Origin: Anaspis maculata
Taxonomy: Eukaryota; Arthropoda; Insecta; Coleoptera; Scraptiidae
Assembly: GCA_949128115.1 (NCBI GenBank)
Contig: OX421963.1
Coordinates: forward strand, 41,833,979-41,897,978
Length of the DNA: 64,000 nt
Direction of reading: 5' to 3'
The translations under genes and the position numbers were made by a program. Positions 43,091 through 56,441 of this stretch are shown piece after piece. Within the stretch, counting starts at the first letter, position 1. Each line of letters opens with the position of its first letter. The notes beneath the pieces were generated by a model that ran no database searches, was not told the DNA's origin, and saw only the letters and a program-made list of their open reading frames with translations.

Positions 43091-46000
43091 GTACAGCTTA
43101 ATAATTCGCGCAGTCTTTGGCCTAAACGGTTCCGATAAGGAGATACTTATCCGGACAAGGAAAGGAAATTAGCAATGAAGTAAATCCACAAAATTCTATT
43201 ATAGCTTCTCTCCTCCAACTTCCAAACTAAAAGCTCTTATACAGCTTCCAAGACCCCGCCACGGCGAGGGAAAGGGAGAACTTATTGAATTTTATTGTCC
43301 TCACGTGGTAGCTAAAATTTCATGTCAACCGCTAGCAAGCACACATACGTATACGGTTTATGAATACCTATCAAGTTTGATGCATTTCATATACCTGCAT
43401 CAGCTGCTTTTCTGCATACCCGCACTGACTGAGCTCGGTACATGCATGCTAGAGGTGAACCGTCTTCGGTTGGCTTGCCTTATTTCAAATTTGCACAATA
43501 TCTTTTGCGAATCGTAAAAATACAAATTCAATTTCGATATCCAATTTTCCGCACACGGCTGGCTGGCCATGTGCAGGCCATATTTCCTATATTTTTATTG
43601 GATTCAGTCTCTCCAGATCTCTATAATCGTGTATATCTTTTGTTTATACATTAATGTTCCTCCGTTATGGACGAAGAGAACCGCAGAATGGCAATGACTT
43701 TTATAAAGATCTATTGTCTGGACTTGGGTGTTGATTCTGCTGTTCCCTGTCAATGGCGTCTATTCATACGGCACGAACAACGTAGGTATACCCTATTTTC
43801 AAATCGTAAACAAACTGAATGTATAGATATATCCGTACTTTTGATAGGTATAAGCTTGGTTTCGTGACAACTTGTCGTAGGTACGAATTTTGAATGTATG
43901 ACATCAATTCACATCTCTCGAACAATCTTTCACCACTTGACCTAGTGTCTATAGTGTCTTTTATTCCAGTTTATACGAAGAAACGCCCTTGTCTTATACA
44001 ACTGCCAATATTAGGTAGAAATTTAAAATCGGAAAGTTTCCTGGAAGATGGAAGGAAGATGTTAACTATCTATACAATCGTTTTGAACCATCCTGGAAAA
44101 GGAATCAGCATGAAGAAACTTATACAATCAAAATCCTACATGAATAACGTGCGATGGAAGCACATTCTCAATCATTTTTCAGGCCGTAAATGAAGTCCGT
44201 TGTCACAGATCAACATCTAATGGTCTGCAAATCAAATATCAAGACCTGTTTTCCTTATTATGTTATTATGTTCGAACATTCTTGGAAACAAGAACATTTT
44301 TAGAGGAAAGAAAGAGACAACTCTGACAAGATATCAGCAACATCCAGAAATTTTGAGCCGACTGACGCGACGCTATGCTAGACGATAAAAATCTGACTTT
44401 CACGTTGATCTGTAGCTGTCCCTGTCCCTGGCTCCAAACTTCAAATATCCATTACATGGCAAAAGGGAGAACGAAAAAGACAGTAATAGTATATTAGTAT
44501 AAAATAGTATGTATACTATTTTACTCACAACCATGTACTCAGCTTGCAGGATTACAGACGTTCAAAAGTTGAAATCTGAAAATAACTTCTTGTCATAACT
44601 TCCAGATAGGCCGTTTAATTTTGCTGAAACGTGGTTCAGGAAATACTGATTAACACACTTATTGTTTGGTTGGATGCATATTTTGAAATTTCCCTTCTAA
44701 AGCTACCATGTCTTCTATTTCTCGGGAGGTCGGCAATGGTCACTTCCCGACCTCCTACTAGGTATGTAATGAATCAATTACCATAGTGGTTGTGAGTAAA
44801 AACCTTTTCCCGTATTTTTAAAAATTTGAAGCTCACGGGTGATGTAAATCGATGTGAATCATTATGACATTTAGACAGCGTGCAACTACTGCAACTTCGC
44901 GCGGGTTACAAATTGAGCCTTTATTATGTAAAGGAATCACTTGTGCATGTAAAAAAAGTAAATGGGACTGAGAGCGGGACTATCGTTATAATATACCCGT
45001 GATTTTATTGCCTGAATCAAAATTACAATTTGCATACTCCCCAGTTTTATGGCACCTAACGAGGGAGTTTTATGCCAACGAGGGATAATTATTCCGTAAT
45101 TTAATTTAAGCAAGAGAGCGAGGCAGGTACGGAAAACGTGTCGTTGCACTACACCCATTTTGCTTAACGCCACATAATCTATTGTGCAGAAATTTGCCAA
45201 GAATAGGTAGAACAAGGCGGGCGTGCCCCATTTCTGTCCAAACAAATTTTCTAACAAAAGAGTCTTGTTGCTTCTGATGATATGCCCGTGCGGAAGATGC
45301 AAAGTTTTTAATTGGATTTGTTTACGTAAAGCCAATTTTATTTTATCACGTCACTTGCAATCTTACACCCTGAAACTAGCTACCTATACGTATTATAGGC
45401 CAAGAGCTTTTTATGCCGAAGCTTGTGATGTGATTTCAGATTTTAAAGTTCAATTCCTCCTGCTTTGCACTTAACTCAGTTCTATGTTGCATCCAAAAAT
45501 AAAGAACCTGGAGCTGTTTCTTAATACCTATGGAGCTCCCATGTGGTATATTTCGAATACTTCGATGAGATTCGACAGCGTAAAATCGGATGAAAGGGTG
45601 GATGAGTTTAAAACAAGTAAATATGCCTTTTTTGAGCATGATACTCAATAGCGCATTTTGTTTTTGGTAGGGTGGATCCGCATAGTGATTATGATATTAA
45701 GCTCGCGGCAAACGGTGTATTTTTGCATTCAGGTTTTCTAGGCAGGTTTTTTAACCAAGTTTTCTTGAATGTTTTTGTGCAGGTTTTAGGTTAAGCATCA
45801 CACGAAGGCAAGAAGCTGTCGTGGATTTTTGACTAATGCTGATGAACTGATATCATCTAGGATATCATACGTAATTTTGTAGTTTGGTAGACGCTTAACT
45901 CGCCTATTAGAGCATTTTGTACGTCTCGAAAGATTTTAGTCAACTGATGTCAACTCCTGAATCTGTATTGAATTTCTGTTATCTTCTTTCATATAAGGTG

Positions 46001-46200
46001 AGTCATGAATTACAAAAATTTAGTTTTCCTAAAAAAACAGAAGCAGAAGAGTTCTAATTAAATAAATTGTGTTTTATTGGGCTCTACATACGTTGTGGGA
46101 CCACTATGACTGTTTGCAGGTTGTAATGTAACCCCGAGTGTAACCCACTTTTCGTCGTTTGGCCTTGACCGTCACTACCCCCTCGCCCCCTCCCCCTTCC
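43091..46200. other. Longest unassigned stretch
   Basis: Scattered frames of up to 132 codons (for example minus 44937-45335) have no recognisable domain, signal peptide or repeat structure. Candidate host intergenic or intronic DNA. Confidence 0.4.
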
Positions 46201-46210
46201 TACGTTATCT

Positions 46211-46330
46211 ATCAATTACGACTTTTTTCTGTCGATTGACACTTTTTTCTGGCAATTGCGACATTTTTCTGTCAATTGCCACTTTATTCTAGCAATTGCG
46301 ACTTTTTTCTGTCAATTGCGACTTTTGAGC
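46211..46330. repeat. 20-bp minisatellite, six units
   Basis: Exactly 20-bp period: consensus GTCAATTGCGACTTTTTTCT, with one to four changes per unit. The last unit runs straight into the left arm of the next element. Confidence 0.9.
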
Positions 46331-47243
46331 ACATTTCGATAGAAAATGATGTTTATATGGCCGGTTTGTCCGTCTGTCTGTCCGTCCGTTATTCGTCTGT
46401 TCGTCCGTGTGTCTGTCTGTCCGTGTAAAAGTTGAGAAGTTGTACTCCTTCTCGGGAAATGAAGCTTGAGCCTTAGAACTTTTTCCGATTATTAGCTTAG
46501 GCCCTTAAGGGTGGCCTATGGGCATACTGTATTTCATGGTGGCGCTGCCATCTTGGTAGCCATATTGAAATTTCTCATCAGTGGAACGGAACTTCGAACG
46601 GAACCGACTCTGATCTCGTATGAACATTCTTACTCTCAAGCTCAGTTTCATGATTACGCCGCCATCTTGGTAACCATATTCAAATTTCTTATGAGTGGAA
46701 CGATTTTCCTGAAACTTGGAACTTACCCTTGCTTCGTATGATCACTCTCATTTTCAAGCTGAGTTTCATGATCCGCTAGAGCGGATTCAGAGCGAATGAA
46801 TCTGAAGCGGATTCATACGAGACAAGAGTACCCACGTTTCACGTTTCATGACAATCGTTCCAATTATAAAAAATTTCGATGTGGCGGCCAAGATGGCGGC
46901 GTAATCATAAAACTGAGCTTGAAAGTAAGAATGTTCATACGAGATCAGAGTATGTTCCGTTCGAGGTTCCGTTCCACTGATGAAAAATTTCAATATGGAT
47001 ACCAAGATGGCAGCGTCACCGCGAAATACAGTCTGCCCATAGGCCACCCTTGAGGGCCTAAGCTATTAATCGGAAAAAGTTTAGGGCTCTAGCTTCATTT
47101 CCCGAGAAGGAGTACAACTTCTTAACTTTTACACGGACAGACAGACAGACGAACAGACAGATAACGGACGGACAGACAGACGGACAAACCGGCCATATAA
47201 ACATCATTTTTTATCGAAATGTGCTGAAAAGTCGCAATTATAA
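46325..47243. mobile_element. Foldback with GACA tracts and GGCGGCCAAGATGGCGGC units
   Basis: Arms 46325-46790 and 46800-47243 are inverted copies, each with a (GACA/GACG)n tract (46370-46425, 47133-47190). The centre is at CGCTAGAGCG. The right end carries one partial copy of the 20-bp unit that is repeated six times at the left. It is the two-armed version of 10225-11110. Confidence 0.88.
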
Positions 47244-47690
47244 ATAAATATCTTCCATATCCGCTCTGCGCCTTCGTAAAAAACCGTTTACGATGGTCAA
47301 CAATCCCCTGAATCAAAACACTATGGTATTATGGTATTTGCTTCGATTAACGTACAATTCTTCATATTTCACAGGTCTTTGAATTCCAACATGACAGTCA
47401 TCAATTGCGTCAACAAGGTTTTGAATATGTTGTCTAGTCTTGAAAGCTGCACTTATTTCTTTATATTAAGGAACAGTTAGCCATTTGATGAATTCTATTG
47501 CGTAAACTCAATAGAAAGTCCAGAACTCTCATTAAAGTCCGATGTGCTGAACTAAGGGATAGGTACTCTGAATCGATCAGATACTTGGCGAAAGGTTTTG
47601 GTTCCACAGTAAGTGGAGAAGAATATGCAAAAACAGGGGCAAAAACTCTCAGCACGTTTTCTCAAACACGGACTCGATCACAACACAACT
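47244..47690 (-). pseudogene. Harbinger/PIF nuclease relic
   Basis: Minus-strand fragments: FAKYLIDSEYLSLSSAHRTL and VLDFLLSLRNR (about 47510-47610), AFKTRQHIQNLVDAIDDCHV and RPVKYEELYVNRSKYH (47330-47440), and IQGIVDHRKRFF (about 47280-47310). This is the order of the DDE nuclease of PIF/Harbinger (AIDGTHI and VDH-RF blocks). Frameshifts lie between them. It is cut on the 3' side by the foldback. Confidence 0.72.
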
Positions 47691-49367
47691 CAACATTTTC
47701 ATGTGTACCACCTAATGTTAATTTTCGACATCAACTGTCAACTTCCCATTGATGTCCATCGCGCATCTATTACTCCAAAAGCGTCCCGGGAAAGGAAAAA
47801 ACACGAGTTTTTTTGATCAGGACAGGAACAGGGCAGGCTTCTGGCTGGGATCACGTCCGTCGGCCAGGAATTTGAACTTCATTTTCACCCCTCACCTCAC
47901 CCCTCTATTCACTGCTTTTATACAAGCCAATGGCAAAGGGTGATAAGTCTGGAGTCGATAACCTCCTCTGTTTGAAATCTGATCGATTGCGAACATTTTA
48001 CCTAACCATTACCAGTCATTTTCATTGACCCAGTTCAACCTTGTGAACTAGACAACCGAAAAGTCTCAAGATTAGTTTTGAATTTATATTACGAACCAAA
48101 AACAGGCTTGTAAACCTGATGCCTATAGCAAAAGCTAGTTGACGTGGCGACTGAGCTAAATATGCATTTCTGCCCAGACGCGAGTAATTTTTCATCAGCT
48201 AGCATCTAGCATCCCAGGAAATATGGCGAGTATAAATGTGGCGGAATATTTAATTAGTTCGTCAGTTTGGCGGAGCGTCGATGTGGTAATAATTCATTCC
48301 TCACGCCTCTAGATTTATCAGCGCACGGTTTGTTCCTCCACTCTTCAGCAATGGCCCGGTAAATTAAGCAGGGCGCTATCAACATCTGTCTTAGTTTCTG
48401 TATTGCGGTTCCAGATTTCAGCAGATGTTCTCCATTTGCTTCGGCGCAATACTCGATAACTTCTTTACCGCAGAGAGCAGCCAGCTCAGCATCAGAGGAG
48501 ACCCACTCTCCTTTCCAGAAAACCGGCTTTCCTCCCCGGCGTTTTCATTATTCCTCTTGTTCTTATTAGCCGCCGCTATATTTCAGCCAAGGAGATGTAA
48601 TTAAAAAAAGACGAAAGGAATAAATCAAATCCCGACGCCCCATGAAGTGGCTGGCTCCAGTACTAGATCCACTCGCGCCCCTTCCTATTTATCCGGCATT
48701 AAACTCAATTTTCCAGTTTTCCACTTTCGCCGGCGTATCTTGGATGCTACTCCGAGGATACAATATGCAATAATTCTCGCAATTATCATTCTTGTCGATT
48801 TGTTTCCAGTGAACGCTGATAGAATCTAATAGAGCCTTCTTTCAAAGTGGTCAACATAATTTGAAGATCAAACAAGCTTAACTGTACCTAGGTGAAGCTC
48901 CAATCTAAATTATGTGAAACACCTCGCCAGAAATGATCAAGATTTTAGTATGAAGCATAGATAAGGTACAAAGAGGGTACTACGAGTACAATCTTGATCA
49001 TGGAGGCGAACTGTGAATATAATGAGTGTCATAGTCGATATTTCCATCGCTTTTCAGAATCAGACAGCTTTGGATTCCTTGTGTCAATTTTGGATTGGGT
49101 GGGATTGATCGATGGTCTCATTCTTTAGCCCTTTCACTGTGCATTGCTGTTTCGCCGACTCCCGCTTAGCGCCCCGGCAACAATAGCTCGACGCAGTAAT
49201 AACCGATTTCGCCGAGGTATGTATGCTATTTCACTGACAATTATTCAATACATATTATTATTAGCAATGCATATAAGCCACAATAATTATTATTGTGTTG
49301 AAATTCATCTTTATCGAGTGAGCGCTTCACGACAGTGGCTCTCACTTTGACGTATTGACAATCTGAC
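47691..49367. other. Unassigned stretch
   Basis: No recognisable gene; may include the 5' part of the Harbinger relic near 47700-47900. Confidence 0.35.
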
Positions 49368-49740
49368 ATGAAAACAAGTCATAGCCAATTTGTATTTAGA
49401 AAACAACCGATCATGTATGAACCAGACCTAGAAATGTTTGATCTCACGCCTCCTGAATGTCGGCAAGCGGCCGAAGAAGCTACGGCAAATCTAATAGCTA
49501 CCCAAAAACAGTCGCGATCGATACGAGAAAAGGATTTCTCTTTGAGGAAATAGAAGCCCGGCACATGTTGGGGCTACGGGCTACCTATTCCATGTTGAAA
49601 TGCTTGGTGAAAATAAGTGTCAAAACTGACATTCCGCAATCCCAGACTCCAAGCTTTTCTCAAAATGTGAGTCATCCTCTCAATAATCACATGCCGATGT
49701 ACCTAAAAAGGCTAATAGAATATTTTTTTGAATAAAATCA
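49368..49740 (+). pseudogene. Tyrosine-recombinase-like N-terminal relic
   Basis: Frame one reads FDLTPPECRQAAEEATANL and IREKDFSL up to a stop at 49551; frame two continues with LFEEIEARHMLGL and RATYSMLKCLVKISVKTDI. Together they resemble the SAM-like, core-binding N-terminal domain found in insect Crypton/tyrosine-recombinase-like proteins (usually ...YSMLK...). Identification is from pattern memory, and no catalytic R-H-R-Y residues are present. Confidence 0.42.
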
Positions 49741-49957
49741 CGCCAAAACATAACTTGGAACGAAACAAACAACGATCTGTCAAGTGTCATGTGGATGCAA
49801 TTTTTGCACGCAAACACGTCAAAGACCAGCGATCATAGAAGGCTAGGTTTTTCTGCCCAACAGATGGAACACATACGTTACCTACTTCTTAGAAGTCTGA
49901 AATGAGTCAGTTACTATGTTGATTGTCAGTTAACATTTTTCCTGGCAAAAACGTATA

Positions 49958-50875
49958 CAGGTGTCCGTTTTTCGAGGCTAAGCATGGGTATCTCGCATAT
50001 CTTGAGAGATACAAAGTCGGTTAAATCAGGAAAAAGTTGCGCATTTTTATGACTATCAATGATCCAAAAAGAAATTTGACGTATCGATTTTCGTTTTCGA
50101 GATATCGTGAAAAAGCAAAAATTTGAATTTTTGTTTTTATTTTTTATTCAACAAACGGTTGAAGGTGGCCTTTTCTCATCTAGACATTGTCGGGGCACTT
50201 TTTCAAGGGGAATCCAAAGCTGCCAAAATCTTTATTTCAGCTTTCAAAGCAACCGAGATACGACATTCAACTTTTTTCTCTAATGGGCGCCATATTGGAT
50301 TTTGATATTTTTGAATACGGTATTCTTTTCTGGTTACAACGATGTGCCACATGTCAATAATGAATAAATGTTCAACATTTACGTTTTTTTCTTTGTCGGT
50401 GCTGATTTTGTTTCCAAAGCACTCTTTGAAAAATGAAAAACATTTTTTTGCTCAGAAGCATGAATTTAACAGTGGCATGTGACACATCGTTGTAACCAGA
50501 AAAAAATGTTGTATTCAAAAATGTCAAAATCCAATATGGCGCCCATAAGAGAAAAAAAAGTTGAATATCATATCTCGGTTGTTTTGAAAGCTAGAATGAA
50601 GATTTTGACAATAATGAATCCCCCTTAAAAAAGTGCCTTCACAATGTCTTAATTAGAAAAGGCTACCTTCAACCGTTTTTCAAATAAAAAATAAAAACAA
50701 AAATTACAAATTTCTGTTTTTTCTCGGTATCTCGTAAATTAAAACTGACAAGTCAAATATCTTCTTGGATTATTGATCGTCATGAAAATTCGCAACTTTT
50801 TTCTAATTTAACCGACTCTGTATCTCTAAAGATAAGCGAGATACCCATGCTTAGCCTCGAAAAATGGACACCCTG
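49958..50875. mobile_element. Foldback element, 918 bp
   Basis: CAGGTGTCCGTTTTTCGAGG after TA (49956-49957) pairs with CCTCGAAAAATGGACACCCTG before TA (50876-50877). The arms pair over almost the full length, around a loop near 50420. Non-coding. Confidence 0.9.
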
Positions 50876-53575
50876 TATATCATACGTTTGGAACAGTGAT
50901 TTAAGGGAAAATTTATATAAGTCTTCAGCAGTTGAAGAGTTAGCTATCGAACCCAGCTATTGCGGTATTTAGAAGGAGAACCAAATAAAGTTTCTACAGG
51001 GTGTCAAATAAAACAGTGCAAAACTCTTGGAGGTTTAAAGTTCGAACCGAGGTTTGAACATCCTCCATTTTGCCGAGAATTTTTTTCGCATGTTCCAACA
51101 ACAGAAATTTGAAGAATGACGTCATTCCTGGAAGCGGTTATCGATCACTAGTTTTATTTTTGTGAGAGTTATACCTACAATTTTTTCTTCAATCTACACT
51201 TTTTGAGAATTATCTTCTCAATAAGCCATACTATTAGGCAAATTTTATTGTATTTGTATTTGCACTTATTTGTATTATTGTACGATGGTTATTGTACAGT
51301 TAGATCCATACTGGGATCGCATTTAAAGTGCGACGAGTGCGAAACTTTTTGGTAAGGGAGAGTCGTATCATTTAGGCTTGCAATAAACTCTACCTTTACC
51401 TACCTATTTCCTTAACTGTCATCACGTCAAAAAGGAAGCTCATACTGGGTTATTTGCTATTTACTAAATTTTGGGACACCTGTTCAAGACGCATCTAAAT
51501 AAATAGCTATTAAAAGATGTTCGTTCTCCCTGAAAAAAAGTGAGTTTTTTCCATATGGGTTTTTCTTTTGAGCACGTATCGTCGCGCCCTGTTTCCCAAA
51601 TAAATAAGTAGATGATTTATTTCGCTAAATTTGAATAGGTACCATGTGAGCATGCCTTCGGGCTGGTGTATACGACGTATAAGGTATATGTGCACGCTTT
51701 TGGCTTCTTTTCCAGGCCATGAGAATCGCTGTTTACTATTTAAATTCAGTTTGAAAATTGAGATGAATAGGCTTTAACCGGGAATAAAAGCTCCGCACTA
51801 CCTAACATCCGGATTTACTTCCTTCATCCTAAATCCTGTCTTTTCCTGTTAAGTCCGCCCCGTTCTATTGAATAATATATTCCTTAATTTATTTGCTGAA
51901 TTTATCAAGTTCGAAGCAATTGCTTTCCTCCCGTTCTCGTAGGTATTTATGTCTCTGTGCCGATGCTTAGGAATGCGTCCTGATTTTGAAAGTATGCAAT
52001 GATGACCCAGATATCGTTTAATTAGAAGTTCAGTGAGTGCGGTATAGCGCCTAATTCCTTTCCATCAAAGACGTTTTTTGTATCGAAAGTGACATCATTC
52101 CTATTTGGTGAATTACAGCCAAAAAATATTATTCTGGAGGGAAACTACGAGTGGCCGCCTTTACTGTATTTTAACGGCCAGTTTTAAGACTCAGCCTTTG
52201 GAATAAAAGCTTCATTGGAGCATTCACAAGTTCAATATTGACAGCATCAAGACGTTTCGAAGTTTCAGAAAGTTCAACAATTCAAGATGTTTAACAAAAT
52301 AACTTCCGGAAATGTCCTATAGAGTCGCTCTGCAATATTGCAGTTTTTCTGATAGAGGTACCTACCTTCTAACCACACTTGAGTGTCTGCTATAAAACCG
52401 AGCATTTTTATCTTGTTTATTTTAGTGAGAAATTTTAAATTACCCTAGGCATTTTCTCATAACTTTTTTTCTCAAAATAAGGTACAAAATCTTTCAAAGA
52501 AATCAAAAATCAATTGATTAAGTTAAAAAAAGGAATCTGAATTAAAATTCACCAGCCGAAATTTATAGCCTCAATTTTATTGCATCTCGCAACGTACCTA
52601 CTTTGGATGTTTTCAAGTGTGAAGTATGTAGTATAGTACGAGAAGTATAATGAAGGAGTAAGATACGCATCGTACGGAGTGAAACTATAGGTGGGCTCAC
52701 CCACTACTGAAATCTGTACTATGTAGTACAGTTTTCCACTGTACTACAGAGTACAGTGAAGTTAATAGGTACTGAAACGTCCTCATCCCCAATATCTTTA
52801 CATCTTTTGCTTACTTGGGTGACTCGCACTTTTAGTCCGGCGACTTAGTGGATAAATCGTGTCGAAGCTGTTTTTTTTTTTTGTGTGAAATATAGTTTAT
52901 AATGGGATTTGAGGAACATTTGAGGGATGGAGCCATTCTCAATTTTCACCAGGGAAGGGGGGGAGGGGTTGTTTTGGATTTTTTCACCTTATTTGTTCCA
53001 CTTGATGTAAGCGAAAGCAAGGTGTTCTCAAGGCTATTTTTGAGATCTGTGATATAACCTGATTTTCAAGTGGTGTAGGTACCCCCTTCTTTTCTTGGGA
53101 GGGAGCTGGGGGGGCTCGAATTGACACCTTTGGATAATTTTTAATTTTTTCTTGATTTCGAACCAATATCGACAAGTTTGGTATCCTCTCCGACTAAATC
53201 ACATCTCCCGAACTCAGCCATTACTTGAAAAAATCGATAGCAACAAGCTTAAACAAGTTGTGCAGAAGATATAATGTTTTTTTTTGGAGGGGTTCCATTT
53301 CCATTCCATTCCATTCATTGGTTGAATTCCATTTCAGGTCTATTATTTTGAACTATTTTACGCCTTTGAAACGTGTTTTAGCAGTCTTCTGTTTTGGATT
53401 TTTTTTGTAAATTTCTTCTGAGCAAATTTTTTGATGATTCAACAACAATGGCTAGGAATCTTTTCACGGTTTTTGATCTTATGAGACAGTTTTGCTGGAA
53501 TTGGTCTTAAAATCAATCTCAACCTTTTCCTCTCTCTGGGCAATGTTGCCTTCAGGGAGTCCACTCTGTACACAT
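50876..53575. other. Unassigned, with partial foldback copies
   Basis: A one-sided CAGGGTGTCAAATAAAACAG end lies at about 50997. 52940-53260 resembles part of the 31881-33464 foldback (CGACAAGTTTGGTATCCTCTC). Nothing coding recognised. Confidence 0.45.
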
Positions 53576-53922
53576 CGAAGACAATATCAACACGCACGAT
53601 ACATTCCCGAAATTGTGTTCAAACTACGCAACAATGAATACGACACATCGAAAATGTTGCCCCTTTCCACAATGAGATAACTTCTGATTGTTTGGCTTGG
53701 CTGCCCAATCTCCTAATAATCCCTAGCTGTGAATAAGAAACTGAATGCAACTGGAGTGAAGTTTATACAGGGTAACATGTATAGCGGTGCAAAACTACCA
53801 GGCGTTCAGCATGCTCTCATTTCAACAAATCGTCTTTTTTCTGGATTCTAACATTGTACGAATAAAAGATAGCTTCATACCTCGCCACGTTACTCGATTC
53901 ATTCCCCTAGCCTACTTTTTTA

Positions 53923-54784
53923 CAGGGTGGTATCAAAAAAATAATTTTTTCCTTTTTCGGTGATATCATTTTTTATTCTTGACCGATTTTCAAAATCCAG
54001 GGGCTCAAATTGAAGCTGAAACCTCAAGTAAGATGATCTCATGATCAGAATCGACTGGAAACAAACATTGGAAATGTATGGTTCTCTCAAGAGTGACCCG
54101 ACGTTTCATCGGCCCCGGAATCTGGCTTGGAATGAGAATTAACCGATAATCAGCCTTGGCCTTGAGCGACGCATTCGTTCTGAACATATTACGATATTTA
54201 GAGCTTGAATGAGACAAGAACTGTTGATAAAGATATAAAAGTACAACTGCATGTTATCAAGACAAAATCATCTTCCGCTCATATGAAATACCCTGTAACT
54301 AACGTTGCGAGAATGTATCGCTCACTTGCAGCTTCTGTAACCAACGTTACGGAAATTACAACAAACAAAATTTTTTAATGCTGATTGTTCTAATGTCCGT
54401 AACGTTAGTTACAAGCAATTGAACACGAGCAAGAAAAATTATTCTTCCTTGATAACATGCACTTATAATTTTGTTCATTTATCAACAGTTTTTGTCTCAC
54501 TCAAGCTGTAAACACCGTAAGATGTTCAGGATGGATGCTTCGCTCAAGGGTAACGGCGATTATCAGTTTATTTTATCCCAACTCAGATTCCGGGACCGAT
54601 GAAACGTCGGGTCACTCTTGAGGGAACTATTAATTTTCAATGTTCATTTCCAGTCGATTCTGAATATGGGATCTTCTTACTTGAGGTTTCAGCTTTAATT
54701 TGAGCCCTGGATTTTGGAAATCGGTCAAGAATAAAAAATGCTACCATCGAAAAACCAAGAAACTGTTTTTTTGATACCACCGTG
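53923..54784. mobile_element. Nested foldback element, 862 bp
   Basis: CAGGGTGGTATCAAAAAAAT after TA and TTTTTTTGATACCACCGTG before TA are its ends. Arms of about 330 bp share GATCTCATGATCAG-like and CGCTCAAGG sequence. A partial copy is at 26935-27110. Confidence 0.85.
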
Positions 54785-55388
54785 TAAATAAAGAGGCTAG
54801 GAGAATAAATCGACTAACGTAGTTATCGTTAACTAACGCATATCGGCTCAAGTTCCTCCTTTGCGTATTATATGTAGGTAGTCTTTGAGAGCGGATCCAA
54901 TTGTATGCAGTTTTATAGAGCACTCCCAACGACCAAGTTACCGAATCCTCACCCCTCAATTAGCACATTCAAAAATGCGTTGCCGATCTTGATTGCTGTT
55001 CGTTCTGTTTTTTCTCTCCCTTACAACTCACAACTCCCTTACCTTAAGTTTCACTGCAACACTAAGGACAAGTTGCCTCTTCATTGAAACGATGTGCACA
55101 TCTTTCATGTACGAGGTGGGCACATAGCTGCAATCGGATTACTGTTTTCCGCAACATCAATTGCGGGTATTACCCATGGGAACTTACTTTACCACTGGCT
55201 TTGTGGCTTTACGTCAAAAAAACCTGAGAAAAGTCATGTCTTCGGGCTTCAATCTTACTTCCAATAATAATGTGATTGGTTTTGGTTAACTTCTGAATGA
55301 ATACATTGCTTTTCATTAGATCATTAGCTATTTATCATTTACTCACCAAATGTTACATAGTTAATGTTTTATCTTACATACAAAAATG

Positions 55389-56260
55389 TTAAAATCTTGT
55401 ATAATAACCATTACTTTCGATGCACTCCTCTGAGCCTCTCCTCATTCCACCTATCAAACTTTCACATGCGTTTGATCCTTTGAAAAACTCCCACACTGCC
55501 ATGGTATGCTCCATCAGCTTTTCCATGGTTCGGGGCCTGATTCCATTGAAATCAACATCATTCCCATAGATGTGCCCACATCGATTTTCAACTGGATTCA
55601 AGTCTGCCGACTTGGCAGGAATCAATTCCAGTGTGCCATGATGATCCTAAAATTATCCCAAAACTTGTCGTGATTTATACATCGGGCCATTATCTTGCCC
55701 TAATACCATCTCTTTCTTTCTCTTTCTCGTCTATTTCATTACATCATTCTCATAGATGTGCCCCCATAGATTTTCAATGGGATTCAAGTCTGCTGACTTG
55801 GCAGGCCATGGGAGCAATTCCAGTGTTCCATGATGATCCTCAAACCATCCATAGCTTGTCGTGATTTTTGCATGGGGCTATTATCTTGCATTAATATCAT
55901 TGGACCGTCTTTTTCATTTTCTGGATATGGAATGTTTAACGTCGGTATCAGAACGTCCTCTAATACTCCAATATATTTAGCTGAATTGAGATTTTATGGC
56001 GAAATTGCAACTAATTCGCCAGGATTGGCTGCATGCATACAACCCCACAAGCCGCTGCCGCTGTACCGGTGTAGGCACTACATGTATGAGGTCATACCGG
56101 GTTGCATAAGGTCACCAGAGTCGGACTGGGGCTTCTTGAGAAGTACCAAACACCTTCTTGTCGCTAAAAATGCTTTTGACCAATTCAAATAGTTCCCGCC
56201 GAATTGCAGTCTGGCCGCCTGTTCCTGCGGTTATAGAGTTTCTTTGGCTAGTCGCCTGTG
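55389..56260 (-). pseudogene. Tc1/mariner-like transposase relic with internal duplication
   Basis: Minus strand, 5' to 3': IFSDKKVFGTSQEAPVR (about 56120-56190), YDLIHVVPTPVQR, then KYIGVLEDVLIPTLNIPYPE (about 55920-55980), ILMQDNSPM (about 55880) and PAKSADLNPIENLWGHIY (about 55760). A second, divergent copy of the last part (PAKSADLNPVENRCGHIYGN, continuing to WEFFKGSNACESLIGG) lies at 55389-55625. Stops and frame changes throughout. Confidence 0.75.
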
Positions 56261-56441
56261 GCGGTTCCCACTAGAATGGAGTTGCCTCCTGGGTTCCTCT
56301 TCCTGTTGATGTTCAAAGGCTTGTGAAGAGTTGAATCACAATTTACTTCTGGTGTTATCTTTCTGCCTTTTGTCTTATTTTAAGTAAGAAGTTTAGAAGT
56401 ACATGGAAGCGTTTTTGTGTTCAATGATTCTTACTTGCTCT

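Noticed and set aside
44937..45335. 132-codon minus-strand frame
   Set aside because: No recognisable motif, no splice or neighbour support; probably chance.
46211..46330. CRISPR or regulatory array
   Set aside because: Gapless 20-bp tandem repeat, i.e. a minisatellite next to a foldback end.
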